From assembly GCA_009760855.2 (NCBI GenBank), contig WPIO01000007.1:9067001-9131000 (forward strand): DNA of 64,000 bases. The letters run 5' to 3'. The position numbers and the translations under genes are program-made. The notes beneath the pieces were generated by a model. That model was not told the DNA's origin. It saw only the letters and a list, made by a program, of their open reading frames with translations, and ran no database searches. Shown in pieces: positions 19,611 to 27,175 of the stretch. Each line of letters starts with the position of its first letter. Positions within the stretch are counted from its first letter, which is position 1. The DNA is from Cristatella mucedo (taxonomy: Eukaryota > Bryozoa > Phylactolaemata > Cristatellidae).

Positions 19611-22201
19611 ATGAAGAAAAAAGGTGGATCAGTTGAAGATATAGCACAAGGAGTAGATACAACCAAAGAAATTGTATCAGGTGTTACAACTGCTACAGAA
19701 GTTGGATCAAAAGCAGTGATAAAGATAGCACCTAAGATTGCTATGAAACTATCATTATAGGCATCAAACAAGATAGCAAATAGAGTTCCAAAAGTACTAC
19801 AATCATTTAAAGTTATTGGAGGTGTTACTACAGCGCTAGGAGGATTTTTATCGGGGGTAACAGGAATAGTTGATTTAGGATTATTTATAAAAGAAATTGT
19901 TGATGATGTTGCATCTGGCAAGTATGGACAAGTATTCTGGAAAATAATAGCTGATAAAAAAGGACTCTCGAAGATGGTTGCATCATTAGAATTAGGTTAT
20001 TATATCAATGAGATATTACTTGAAGCAGAGAAAGCAAATAGTGATTGGTATCTAAATCCTAGTAAGTTTTTATCTGATGTATTTGGTGAAGAAGTTTCTT
20101 GGGATGCAGCACAACTAGATCATATTGCTTGGAAAAAGAGCTTCTTAGAAATGAGAGGTGGTTTTCTACCTGCAATACCTGTAATAATAGCAAGTATAGC
20201 AAGCATAAACCTCACACCTTGCTAGTAAGTTCCAGTCTGGCTTTAGAGCTAATCACTCCACAGAGTCAACATTGCTTAGGGTATACAACGACCTACATAG
20301 GAATGCTGACATGGGTAGAGTGTCTCTGCTTGTTTTGCTCGATCTTTTGGCAGCTTTTGACACCATCGATCACAAAGTTCTTCTAGAGCGCCTCTCCTCT
20401 CGCCTGCGCATCACTGGCACTGCTCTGCAGTGGTTCAGGTCCTATCTCAGTGGGAGACTCCAGAGTATTGACGTGAATGGACAAAGACCATCTGAAGTAC
20501 CTCTGAAATATGGAGTACCTCAGGGCTCCGTGTTAGGTCCGGTTCTTTTCACGGTTTATACTCTCCCTCTTGCTGATGTGATTGCCAAGTACAATCTAGG
20601 CTTTCACTTCTATGCGGATGACACTCAGTTATACCTTTGCTTTGATCCCTCCCAGCCTTCGAGCACCTCAAATTCTCTAAACTCACTTGCTGTATGCATT
20701 GATGACATCCGCACGTGGATGGCAGCAAATTTTCTAAAACTAAACGATGACAAAACTAACTTACTAGTTATGGGCAAACCCAGTGTGATTCAGAGATTGG
20801 AAGGGCTGTCTCTCAAAATTGGCTCTGCCAGCATATCTCCTGTCAGATCAGCTCGAAATCTAGGTGTCGTATTCCAAAGCGACCTCTCGTTAGACGACCA
20901 TATCAGCTCCACAGTCAATCTGCCTATTTTCAGCTTCATAAAATTGCTAAAATTCGGGCTTGTTTAGATAAGGATACCACGTCTAAGTTGGTCCATGCAT
21001 TCGTGACATCTCGTCTCGACTTCTGCAACTCACTGCTTACTGGCCTACCAGCATGTGCGATCAGGCGATTGCAGCTGGTGCAAAACTCCGCAGCTAGGCT
21101 TGTCTGCCGTGAGCGTCGCAGTTGCCACATTACTCCACTTCTCGCCGACCTGCACTGGCTACCAGTCAAGCAACGGATTGACTTCAAGGTTTTGTCGCTC
21201 ACTTTTAGGTCCCTTCATTCTATGGCTCCAGCCTATCTCTCCGACATACTCCCCCATCAGGCCAAGCGTCGTACCACCTGCTTTTCGGAATCCAACAGTC
21301 TAGAAACACCTCGTACAAACCTTAAATCCTTTGGAGACCGTGCATTTAATTCGTATGTTCCCAAAGCCTGGAACTCCCTCCCGACCTGCGTCAGAACATC
21401 CCCTGACCTGACCACATTTAAAAGGAACTTAAAAACACCTATTTAGGGCAGCATTTAGTGAGTCCCTGTGATTCGTCCTTCACGTGCTTATGCGTGCTGA
21501 CACTGTGCATGCTGCCACTAACCACATTTGCATGCTGACCCTGTGCATGTCACCCTTAACCATGTTATTCATTTTGTTTATTTTTCAAGCATGATTTTAC
21601 TTACCATTTAATTGCATTTCCCTTTGCAGCAAATGTAAAGCGCCTAGAAAGAGATTACGTTCTCTGAGGGCGCTTTATCAAGTGCATTATTATTATTATT
21701 ATTATTATAGGAACAGTTGGCTTAGCAGTAAGTATAACAGTTGCTGTTGCTGGATTAGTTAAGAAGATAGTAGATGAGACAGTGTATACAGCTAGAGCTC
21801 CTAAAATGGATACTAATGAAGAAAGACTGAATGTTTTGAGTTTGTAAAGTGAAAGGTTGAGAAATGCAATTACAGATATAAGGAATATGATTGAGTTAGT
21901 AGATAAAGGAGTTGATATAGATCTTTCTGAAAAGATTCAAAATGCAGGAGCTTGGACAGATTGAATTATTTGAAAACAGGAAGAGAATCGGTTGAAAAAG
22001 GTGGTGTTAACTATTCTGAGGATATGAAACGAGACAAAAAAAGTAGAAGCACGTACAGTAGGTGGTAAGAAAACGTGTGATTACAAAGCTGAGTCAGAAT
22101 TGTTGTTAAGTAATCTTTTTGCTGGAGAAGCAAGTCAAAAAGAAATAAATAGAGAAGTACTAAATCTTAGAGATGAGCTTAAAAAGAGGTGTAAGAACTA
22201 G
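19611..22201 (+). pseudogene. Maverick Gly/Val-rich membrane-type protein, split by LINE insertion
   Basis: The 5' part (19611-20199) reads MKKKGGSVEDIAQGVDTTKE with alternating Gly/Ala/Val hydrophobic stretches (KVIGGVTTALGGFLSGVTGI) and a later GGFLPAIPVIIAS segment. The frame resumes after the LINE at 21711 (GTVGLAVSITVAVAGLVKKI). A TAG interrupts it near 19.76 kb and another stop lies near 21.85 kb. In the last part (22.03-22.2 kb) a helical charged tail ends at TAG 22199-22201. Hydrophobic Gly-rich capsid-associated proteins (adenovirus pVI-like) are common in Polintons, so a similar role is possible but unproven. Its stop overlaps that of the minus-strand HNH gene. Confidence 0.5.
20200..21705 (+). 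mobile_element. LINE family A insertion inside Maverick gene, with RT domain
   Basis: A 5'-truncated copy of about 1.5 kb. It contains reverse transcriptase blocks: a SGFRANHSTESTLL-type region; [35 protein letters not shown]; and the catalytic [12 protein letters not shown]. The ORF2 C-terminal region follows (QNSAARLVCRERRSCHITPL...KAWNSLPTCVRTSP). One frameshift occurs near 20.92 kb. The 3' UTR has the family stem-loop and an (ATT)n tail. TATAG flanks it at 20195-20199 and 21706-21710. Sequence pattern and tail type place it in the CR1/L2 group. Confidence 0.92.
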
Positions 22202-22755
22202 TCTTCAGTGTAACGAACTATTTTGTTATCTTCTGTAAGTGTATAAGTAAAGTTTAGTCGTGAAAATTGCAAGTGTAATTGTTTTACAGTCATATCCCTT
22301 GCTGCCGCAGCATCATCTGGATCTGTGAATAGACCTAAGTGATAATGAGCTCCATCTAAACGAATATATGCTCTCCATTTATTTGCTCTTTTGTCAAAAC
22401 ATACTCCTATAAAATTACTTATGTTATCAATGCGTTTTCCTTTATTTCTATCGTTTTCTCAATGATTTGCAATTCTTAAATTGCTAATTCTATTATCAGA
22501 TTTATCTGCATTAACGTGATCCAGTTGAAAAATTGGCATTTCTTTATTAACAATTAGCCAAGCAAGTCGATGGGCTTTATATCTTTTACTGTCAATACTT
22601 ATAATTATACAACCATATTTGTCTAAACTTTCTGCGGTACTTCCAGTAGGTATACCTCCTCGATCAGCTTTCCACGTAAGTTTTCCAGTAAAAGCATTAT
22701 AGTCCAAAAGTTCCATAACTCTGTCTCTAAATGCAGTAACTTCATTAAACGACAT
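22198..22755 (-). pseudogene. HNH-AP2 homing-type endonuclease, one internal UGA
   Basis: From ATG 22755 (preceded by TTTATAGAA) one frame of 186 codons runs to TAG 22198-22200, interrupted only by TGA at 22456-22458 (codon 100). The first part has the HNH layout: LLDYNAFTGKLTWK, then KAHRLAWLI, then QLDHVNADKSDNRISNLRIA, with the paired His and Asn residues in place. After the stop come NFIGVCFDKRANKWRAYI and HLGLFTDPDDAAAARD, the signature of an AP2 DNA-binding domain. HNH-AP2 proteins are typical free-standing homing endonucleases of phages and large DNA viruses. They cut DNA at a specific site and promote their own spread. Here the gene is convergent with the + gene whose stop overlaps it (shared CTAG) and lies 16 bp downstream of the small gene 22772-22945. 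The stop makes the present copy non-functional unless it is read through. Confidence 0.85.
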
Positions 22756-22771
22756 TTCTATAAAGTAGTTG

Positions 22772-22945
22772 TTAACTCTTTAAAATAATATTATTCAGTA
22801 ACACATATATCAAACTTTTTTCTCTAATTCTCAATTCATATTTTAATTCTTCTATCATTGTTATTACTGTTTCTGCTTGAGTAACTAATCTTGCTAAAAT
22901 TTCATTGCAATCAGCAATTGCTTCAACAATTCTTTCAGTTCTCAT
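22772..22945 (-). CDS. Maverick small helical protein (57 aa)
   Basis: An intact frame from ATG 22945 (context AATAGAAATG) to TAA 22772-22774. It begins MRTERIVEAIADCNEILARL and continues with a heptad-like helix (VTQAETVITMIEELKYEL), so it is a candidate short coiled coil. It lies directly upstream of the HNH gene on the same strand, with the same start motif. It overlaps the first 40 bases of the open frame on the other strand. Function unknown. Confidence 0.5.
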   Translation of the reverse strand: MRTERIVEAIADCNEILARLVTQAETVITMIEELKYELRIREKSLIYVLLNNIILKS

Positions 22946-23498
22946 TTCTATTTTATATTACCATGAAGTAAAACTTGATCTATCCGATTATCAAATAAGT
23001 CTAACACAATTTAAAAAACCAATTTCTATCAGACTAAAACATAGTGATTTATCTGGTACTAATTCTATTCTTCTAACATATACTCAACATTCAAGAATAG
23101 AAAAGTGTAAAGTAAAAGGGATTGGAATGCAATTGAACCTTAGTCTTAAGCAATTAAAAGCAAACAGAAGGCAATGTGGTGGTGTTGTGGATTTTATAAA
23201 TAGGATATCTGGTAGAAGAGAATTTCATTTGAAACTACCAAGTGGTGTTAAATCAGAAGAAGTTCCTGGTGGAAGTTTTAATAATACAAACAAATACTCA
23301 TACGCAGGTCCTGGAACAAAGTTCAATCAAAGAATGGAACAAGGATATGAAGGAGTCAATGATTTAGATAAACGTGCTGTAGTCCATGACCATGTCTACA
23401 CCCAATCATCATCTATATCTGAACCAAAAAGAACAGAAATACGAAATGTATGTGATTTAGTTCTTGCAGAATCTGCAGCACGTATTGCTCGATCCTAA
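22905..23498 (+). CDS. Phospholipase A2-like protein of Maverick/adintovirus type
   Basis: An open frame of up to 197 residues. The C-terminal half has EEVPGGSFNNTNKYSY, then the calcium-loop-like YAGPGT and, about 25 residues on, VVHDHVY, which carries the His-Asp pair and Tyr of the parvovirus VP1u/Polinton phospholipase A2 domain. The segment before it (SIRLKHSDLSG, then KCKVKGIGMQLNLSLKQLKA) matches the N-terminal region commonly found on Polinton capsid-associated proteins. In relatives such domains are thought to act on membranes during entry. The true start is unclear: ATG 22963-22965 is one base out of frame, and the first 40 bases overlap the minus-strand gene. The stop lies in the loop of a perfect hairpin. 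Confidence 0.75.
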   Translation: MQSAIASTILSVLISILYYHEVKLDLSDYQISLTQFKKPISIRLKHSDLSGTNSILLTYTQHSRIEKCKVKGIGMQLNLSLKQLKANRRQCGGVVDFINRISGRREFHLKLPSGVKSEEVPGGSFNNTNKYSYAGPGTKFNQRMEQGYEGVNDLDKRAVVHDHVYTQSSSISEPKRTEIRNVCDLVLAESAARIARS

Positions 23499-23516
23499 GA
23501 TCGAGCAATACGTGCT
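23477..23516. terminator. Perfect 18-bp hairpin spanning the stop codon
   Basis: Arms 23477-23494 and 23499-23516 are exact reverse complements with a 4-base loop CTAA. The loop contains the TAA stop of the phospholipase-like gene. It could be a 3'-end or termination signal. It could also be a fold-back copying artefact of evolution or assembly. No T-run follows. Confidence 0.5.
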
Positions 23517-23521
23517 ATGAA

Positions 23522-24150
23522 AACAAATTTCTAATTCTCAATCTATTGGATTTCCTCAAATGTTGTTTGGTAAAGTATTTGAACCTATTGCTGCTAAATT
23601 TCTAGAAATGAAACTAGATAGAAAGATAGAGAATGCAAATGACTTTTTTTACTAGTGATGGAGTTTATAGATATTCTCCTGGTGGTATAATTGATGATAA
23701 TACACTAAGAGAAATAAAATGTTTATGGAGTAGAAGTATAGTTGAAGAATTTATTCCAAAACAAGATTTACCTTATTGTTTACTTGGCTTACATTTTTTA
23801 AAATTAAGTAGATGTTTTTACTCTGAGTTTGAGATTTGTGTTCCTGGATTGAATTGTAACGATATACCTTAAGACTACATAGCAGCAGGTAATGTTAAAA
23901 TACCTACTAACTTTGATTTTGATATGCCAATTAGAATACCGCTTTTTATGTTACTTATTAGGGAAAAAATACTTTGATTTTGAGTTTGATATTATAAGTG
24001 ATTACGGTAGATTTAATAATAAAAAAGTGATGGCTATGATATAAAATATTTTATAAAAAATTTAAATTACAAGTTGTAGAAGAAGAAGATTATGCTAGAT
24101 TTGTAAGAATAATTCCTGTAGTCAGAGAAATCTTAAGTAAATAAAAAGTT
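23522..24150 (+). pseudogene. Maverick unknown gene, broken
   Basis: The main open piece is 23633-23872: DGVYRYSPGGIIDDNTLREI, then DLPYCLLGLHFLKLSRCFYS. Upstream (23522-23655) another frame reads a helical segment (GKVFEPIAAKFLEMKLDRKI). Downstream, NFDFDMPIRIPLFMLLI continues after a TAA at 23870-23872, and a last piece ends EEEDYARFVRIIPVVREILS. It is a single decayed gene of about 200 residues. I do not recognise the family. By position, between the phospholipase-like and fibre genes, it may be a virion protein. Confidence 0.4.
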
Positions 24151-24169
24151 TAAATAAGCAATTGTATAG

Positions 24170-24736
24170 ATGAACAGAAAGTTTCATTGTGAAGATTATG
24201 TATCAACAATTTATGGTTATATATTATCAGATCTTGACGCAAATGGAAATAGATTTATAAATATGAGTGATCCTATAAATGATGGCGATGCAGTAACAAA
24301 ATCTTATGCTGATTCTAATTGTATTAATAATTCATCTGGATCACTTAATATGGATGGTAAACCTATTACTAATCTTGGAGCTTGTATTAATCCTAGTAGT
24401 GCTGTAAATGTTAATCAAAAAAATAATTTTGTTAAGAAATCAGGTGATACAATGACAGGAGATTTAAACATGAATAGTTTTGCTACTACATTTGCTTATT
24501 GGGATTCACTTAATAGTAATCCTGTTTTAAATGGTAGTTTTTGTGTTACTTATGGTGGTATGAAAAGAGATGTATTATTAAAGAATTACCCTTCAACAAC
24601 TAATATAAATATGGGTGGTAACTCAATAACTAATGTTGCTGAACCTGTTAATGCTTCTGATGTTGCAACAAAATCTTATGTTGATAAAACTGTTAAAAAA
24701 AATAACAGAAGTAATGACAATCTCAATGAATCCTAA
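24170..24736 (+). CDS. Fibre-like protein, + strand paralogue (188 aa open part)
   Basis: The ATG lies directly after TATAG. The N-terminus MNRKFHCEDYVSTIYGYI is followed by shaft repeats: LSDLDANGNRFINMSDPIND, then LNMDGKPITNLGACINPSSA, GDLNMNSFATTF and NINMGGNSITNVAEPVNASD, with Ala-Thr-Lys-Ser-Tyr-Val-Asp after the last. After the stop a broken continuation (24.78-25.0 kb) has a beta-rich domain (ILNVTVVGSGNSVFLRQSSD) that may be the head. It is a paralogue of the minus-strand gene at 18843-19590. An attachment-fibre role is inferred from repeat type. Confidence 0.65.
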   Translation: MNRKFHCEDYVSTIYGYILSDLDANGNRFINMSDPINDGDAVTKSYADSNCINNSSGSLNMDGKPITNLGACINPSSAVNVNQKNNFVKKSGDTMTGDLNMNSFATTFAYWDSLNSNPVLNGSFCVTYGGMKRDVLLKNYPSTTNINMGGNSITNVAEPVNASDVATKSYVDKTVKKNNRSNDNLNES

Positions 24737-25006
24737 CTGTTTGAATTCCATTTTCAACTCCTTATTCATTGACGAATAAAACATCACCACCAATATTAAT
24801 ATTAAATGTTACGGTTGTTGGTTCTGGTAATTCTGTATTTCTTAGACAAAGTAGTGATACAAATATTGTTTCTGGAGATGTAAGAGCTATAAATACTTCA
24901 CCTAATGCTATTGATTAAAAGTATTATGCTTATTTTATTAGACTTCCTAAAGACTATTACTTCATTGATAATCTTGGAAATTTAAAGGTAAACCTCTTGG
25001 TTAGTT

Positions 25007-25180
25007 ATGTATCCTCCTGAAAAATATCAACGAGTTATTAATACTATTAACTCTTTTATCTTAGTTGCTTTACGTTTACCTTTAACTAATGGGAATAGTT
25101 TTGAAATAGCACAAATTACTTCATGATCTAAACAGTGATGTATTCAAGAACTATATGAACATCCTCTTTTTTAAGTGTTT
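25007..25180 (+). pseudogene. Maverick small gene with two UGA codons
   Basis: One frame from ATG 25007 reads MYPPEKYQRVINTINSFILV, then SFEIAQIT and, past two TGA codons, CIQELYEHPLF to TAA. Both internal stops are TGA. Unrecognised; about 57 codons. Confidence 0.35.
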
Positions 25181-25447
25181 CTTGACTAGCGAATATAATT
25201 TAGTTGGTTTCTCTTTTCTATATGTATTAGAATTGTAATTACAGTATGAGCAAATTATTATTTCTTTGTTACGCTTAAGAATAGAATCGAATTCAGTTTC
25301 ATTCATATTAAGATCACAGATATCACAACGAATTTCATACTTTTGTTTTGTTCTTTTTCTTTTAGGTGTTTTACAATAATGATGACCTGATTCAAGGTAT
25401 TCGATTTCATTAAATGTATTTGAGCAGATGTTGCAAAATATTCTCAT
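25151..25447 (-). CDS. Maverick Cys-rich zinc-binding-type protein (98 aa)
   Basis: An intact minus-strand frame starting MRIFCNICSNTFNEIEYLES. CxxC pairs occur at CNIC, CDIC and CSYC, with an additional HHYC, so one or two zinc-binding modules are likely. The middle is very basic (KTPKRKRTKQKYEIR) and the C-terminus is Lys-rich, consistent with nucleic-acid binding. The ATG is preceded by CTATAGAGA. It is divergent from the integrase gene, whose ATG lies only 10 bp away. Role unknown; a regulator or nucleic-acid-binding protein is the simplest guess. Confidence 0.6.
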   Translation of the reverse strand: MRIFCNICSNTFNEIEYLESGHHYCKTPKRKRTKQKYEIRCDICDLNMNETEFDSILKRNKEIIICSYCNYNSNTYRKEKPTKLYSLVKKHLKKRMFI

Positions 25448-25457
25448 TCTCTATAGA
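25448..25457. promoter_or_regulatory. Bidirectional TATAG start element
   Basis: CATTCTCTATAGAATG: the minus-strand start (CAT 25445-25447) and the + strand start (ATG 25458-25460) face away from each other across ten bases containing CTATAG, a self-complementary core. One element may serve both genes. Confidence 0.5.
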
Positions 25458-26333
25458 ATGTCGTTTTTAACTCTAAAAGAAAGAAAAAAGAAGGTAAATT
25501 CAATCCTGACTCTGATATAAGTCAAGTATTCAAACCAATACCTAAGGAAATTCCTAAAGGTTTCTTTAATACAGTTGAACCTAATGGAAACCCTCAAACA
25601 GATATTTTATATATGCCGAATGATTCTGAATATAAATACGCTTTGAATGTAATTGATGTTGCTAGTAGATATAATAATTCAAGACCTCTTAAAACAAAGT
25701 CTTCTAAAGAAGTAACACAAGGAATAATAGATATTTGTACAAAAGATCCTATAGAATGGCCAAAAAAGATTACAGTAGATCCAAGATCCGAGTTTAAAGG
25801 TGAGTTCATAAAAGAACTGAAAAAATATGAAACACGTATTATAGAAGGTACTACTAAAAAGAGTGTTGCATTGGTTGAAAGAATGAATAGAACAGTCGCA
25901 GAAAGAGCATTTATTGCGAAATATGAAAAGGAATTAGAAAGTATTAGCATAGGAGATTACGTTAAAACAAAGATTGGATTAATAATTTACCAAAGATTAT
26001 TGATTATCTAAATAATAACATTAAAAGCACAATTCGTGAAGAACCTGCTAAAGTAATAAACTAAGAAACAGTAAAACTAAAAAAAACTAAAATACAATAC
26101 AGAAGTAGGAGAACAAGAACAATTATTAGAACTTGGAACAACTGTTAGATATTTACTAGTACCGGGTGAATGAGAAGATAAAAAAAAGAAGAGCTACAGA
26201 CCCAATATGGAGTTTGACTAAACATATAATTGTTAGAATAATGGTAAAGAATGAACAATCATCGCGTTATTTTGTAAATGATGTTGGAAGAAGTTTCGTT
26301 AGAGAGGAGTTACAAATGATTAAGCAGGAGTAG
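25458..26333 (+). pseudogene. Retroviral-type (rve) integrase of Maverick, frameshifted
   Basis: This enzyme would insert the element into host DNA. It starts at 25458 after CTATAGA. A frameshift near 25.5 kb precedes the long frame, which is open from about 25500 to 26011. Catalytic residues are visible: Asp in VIDVASRY, Asp in TVDPRSEFKGEF, and Glu in LVERMNRTVAERAF, so the DDE triad is intact. After 26011 further shifts lead to the typical Polinton integrase C-terminal segment RRATDPIWSLTKHIIVRI and SFVREELQMIK, ending at TAG 26331-26333. It overlaps the convergent minus-strand gene (26320-26718) by 14 bp. Confidence 0.9.
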
Positions 26334-26718
26334 TTTCATTTTGTGCACTTTCCAATATAATTCCTTCAAATTCCTCTTTTACAATTTGTTCATCAGATAA
26401 AGCATTAGTAATCTTTGAAATAGTTTCTGAATTTGAATGTAGAGTATTTCTCTAACGTTTATCTATTTCTGCAACTACACTATCAATAGCAACAAGAATT
26501 GCTGATCAAGCTGATAGTGCTGAGACTACATGAGAAATATCTGGATGTGGTATAACATATGAACTAGATGTAGTAACAGTAAGGGCGATTGTAATATTTA
26601 TAATTTGTAATGCTTATTTCATTTTTGTAAGATTGTCAAGACATGACCTAATTTTTGTATTATGCAAGATCGTCTCATCATATCTCTGAACAGCATATTT
26701 TAATCTTCTGTCAGACAT
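26320..26718 (-). pseudogene. Maverick minus-strand gene with three in-frame stops
   Basis: One uninterrupted frame of 133 codons from ATG 26718 (MSDRRLKYAVQRYDETILHN) to TAA 26320-26322 contains one TAA, one TGA and one TAG but no frameshift. It is a helical protein with a middle hydrophobic part (IINITIALTVTTSSSYVIP) and an acidic end (EEFEGIILESAQNE). TATATAG lies six to twelve bases before the ATG. It is next to the right terminal repeat. Unrecognised. Confidence 0.5.
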
Positions 26719-26791
26719 TTTTACTATATAGTTATTTAAGTTTTGCAGAAATTATTCACGATTATATAGTAATTTTACAATCTTAAAAAAC

Positions 26792-26930
26792 AGTAGTATG
26801 TGGTTTTTCCTTATTGCAGACCACACTCAAAAAGATGCATTTTGGAATGAGATCGAGCGAATTCGAGATCGAATGTAAAAATGCATCTTTTTGAGGGTGA
26901 GGGTGCAATAAAGAAAAACCACATAATACT
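26792..26930 (-). repeat. Maverick right terminal inverted repeat, itself a palindrome
   Basis: It matches the left terminus when reversed, including the CACCCTCACCCTC block on the outer arm. Its centre has a small extra foldback (GCGAATTCGAGATCGAATG) missing from the left end. The two ends therefore share the same arm orientation but differ in the loop. Confidence 0.9.
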
Positions 26931-26997
26931 GCAAAATCTCACCGGTCAGGTTCAGCTTAGCAGCTATTTCTCCTACTGACCTCTTTTGAATTAAAAA

Positions 26998-27175
26998 ATT
27001 ACTAGCAAATTAAACAGCCTCTTTTGTATAGCGACAGAAGAGCCTTTACGGCTATCACCGCCGCTTGCAGAGGCGATAAAAAATTGCTTACCGCAGGATT
27101 CGAGCCCACTACCTCGGAACAGAAGTCATGAAAAGCAGCCGCCTTACCTCCTAGTTTGCCATCACGGCTACGGCA
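26998..27175 (-). repeat. tRNA-derived SINE, family SINE-A, next to Maverick end
   Basis: The minus strand reads CCGTGATGGCAAACTAGGAG, then the B box GGGCTCGAATCCTGCGG and the usual body, ending GCTGTTTAATTTGCTAG. It lies about 68 bp outside the Maverick right terminus. Confidence 0.85.

Larger units (their letters stand above)
9820..26930. mobile_element. Maverick/Polinton (adintovirus-like) element, inactive
   Basis: An AT-rich insertion of about 17.1 kb, within the usual 15-20 kb range of the family. It has inverted terminal repeats of about 125-140 bp that begin AGTA at both ends. It carries the two hallmark genes, a protein-primed family B DNA polymerase (10112-14879) and an rve-type integrase (25458-26333), plus a phospholipase A2-like protein and fibre-like proteins. 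Known of the family: Polintons replicate with their own polymerase and integrate with their own integrase, leaving 5-6 bp duplications. Seen here: many in-frame stops, several frameshifts and two LINE A insertions, so the copy cannot be active as it stands. The flanks gcgaaa (9815-9820) and gcaaaa (26931-26936) match at 5 of 6 positions and may be a decayed target duplication, but the first overlaps the assumed element end by one base. Confidence 0.93.

Noticed and set aside
15030-25460. TATAG as the RC of the TCTA late-promoter word of mavirus/CroV
   Set aside because: The motif here is in the sense orientation, always abuts the ATG and reads TATAG, not an upstream TCTA. Similarity is too short to claim homology.
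10112-26718. Variant genetic code in the Maverick (UGA or UAA/UAG read as amino acids)
   Set aside because: All three stop codons interrupt frames, at positions with no common residue in relatives, and frameshifts are also present. Ordinary decay explains this better.
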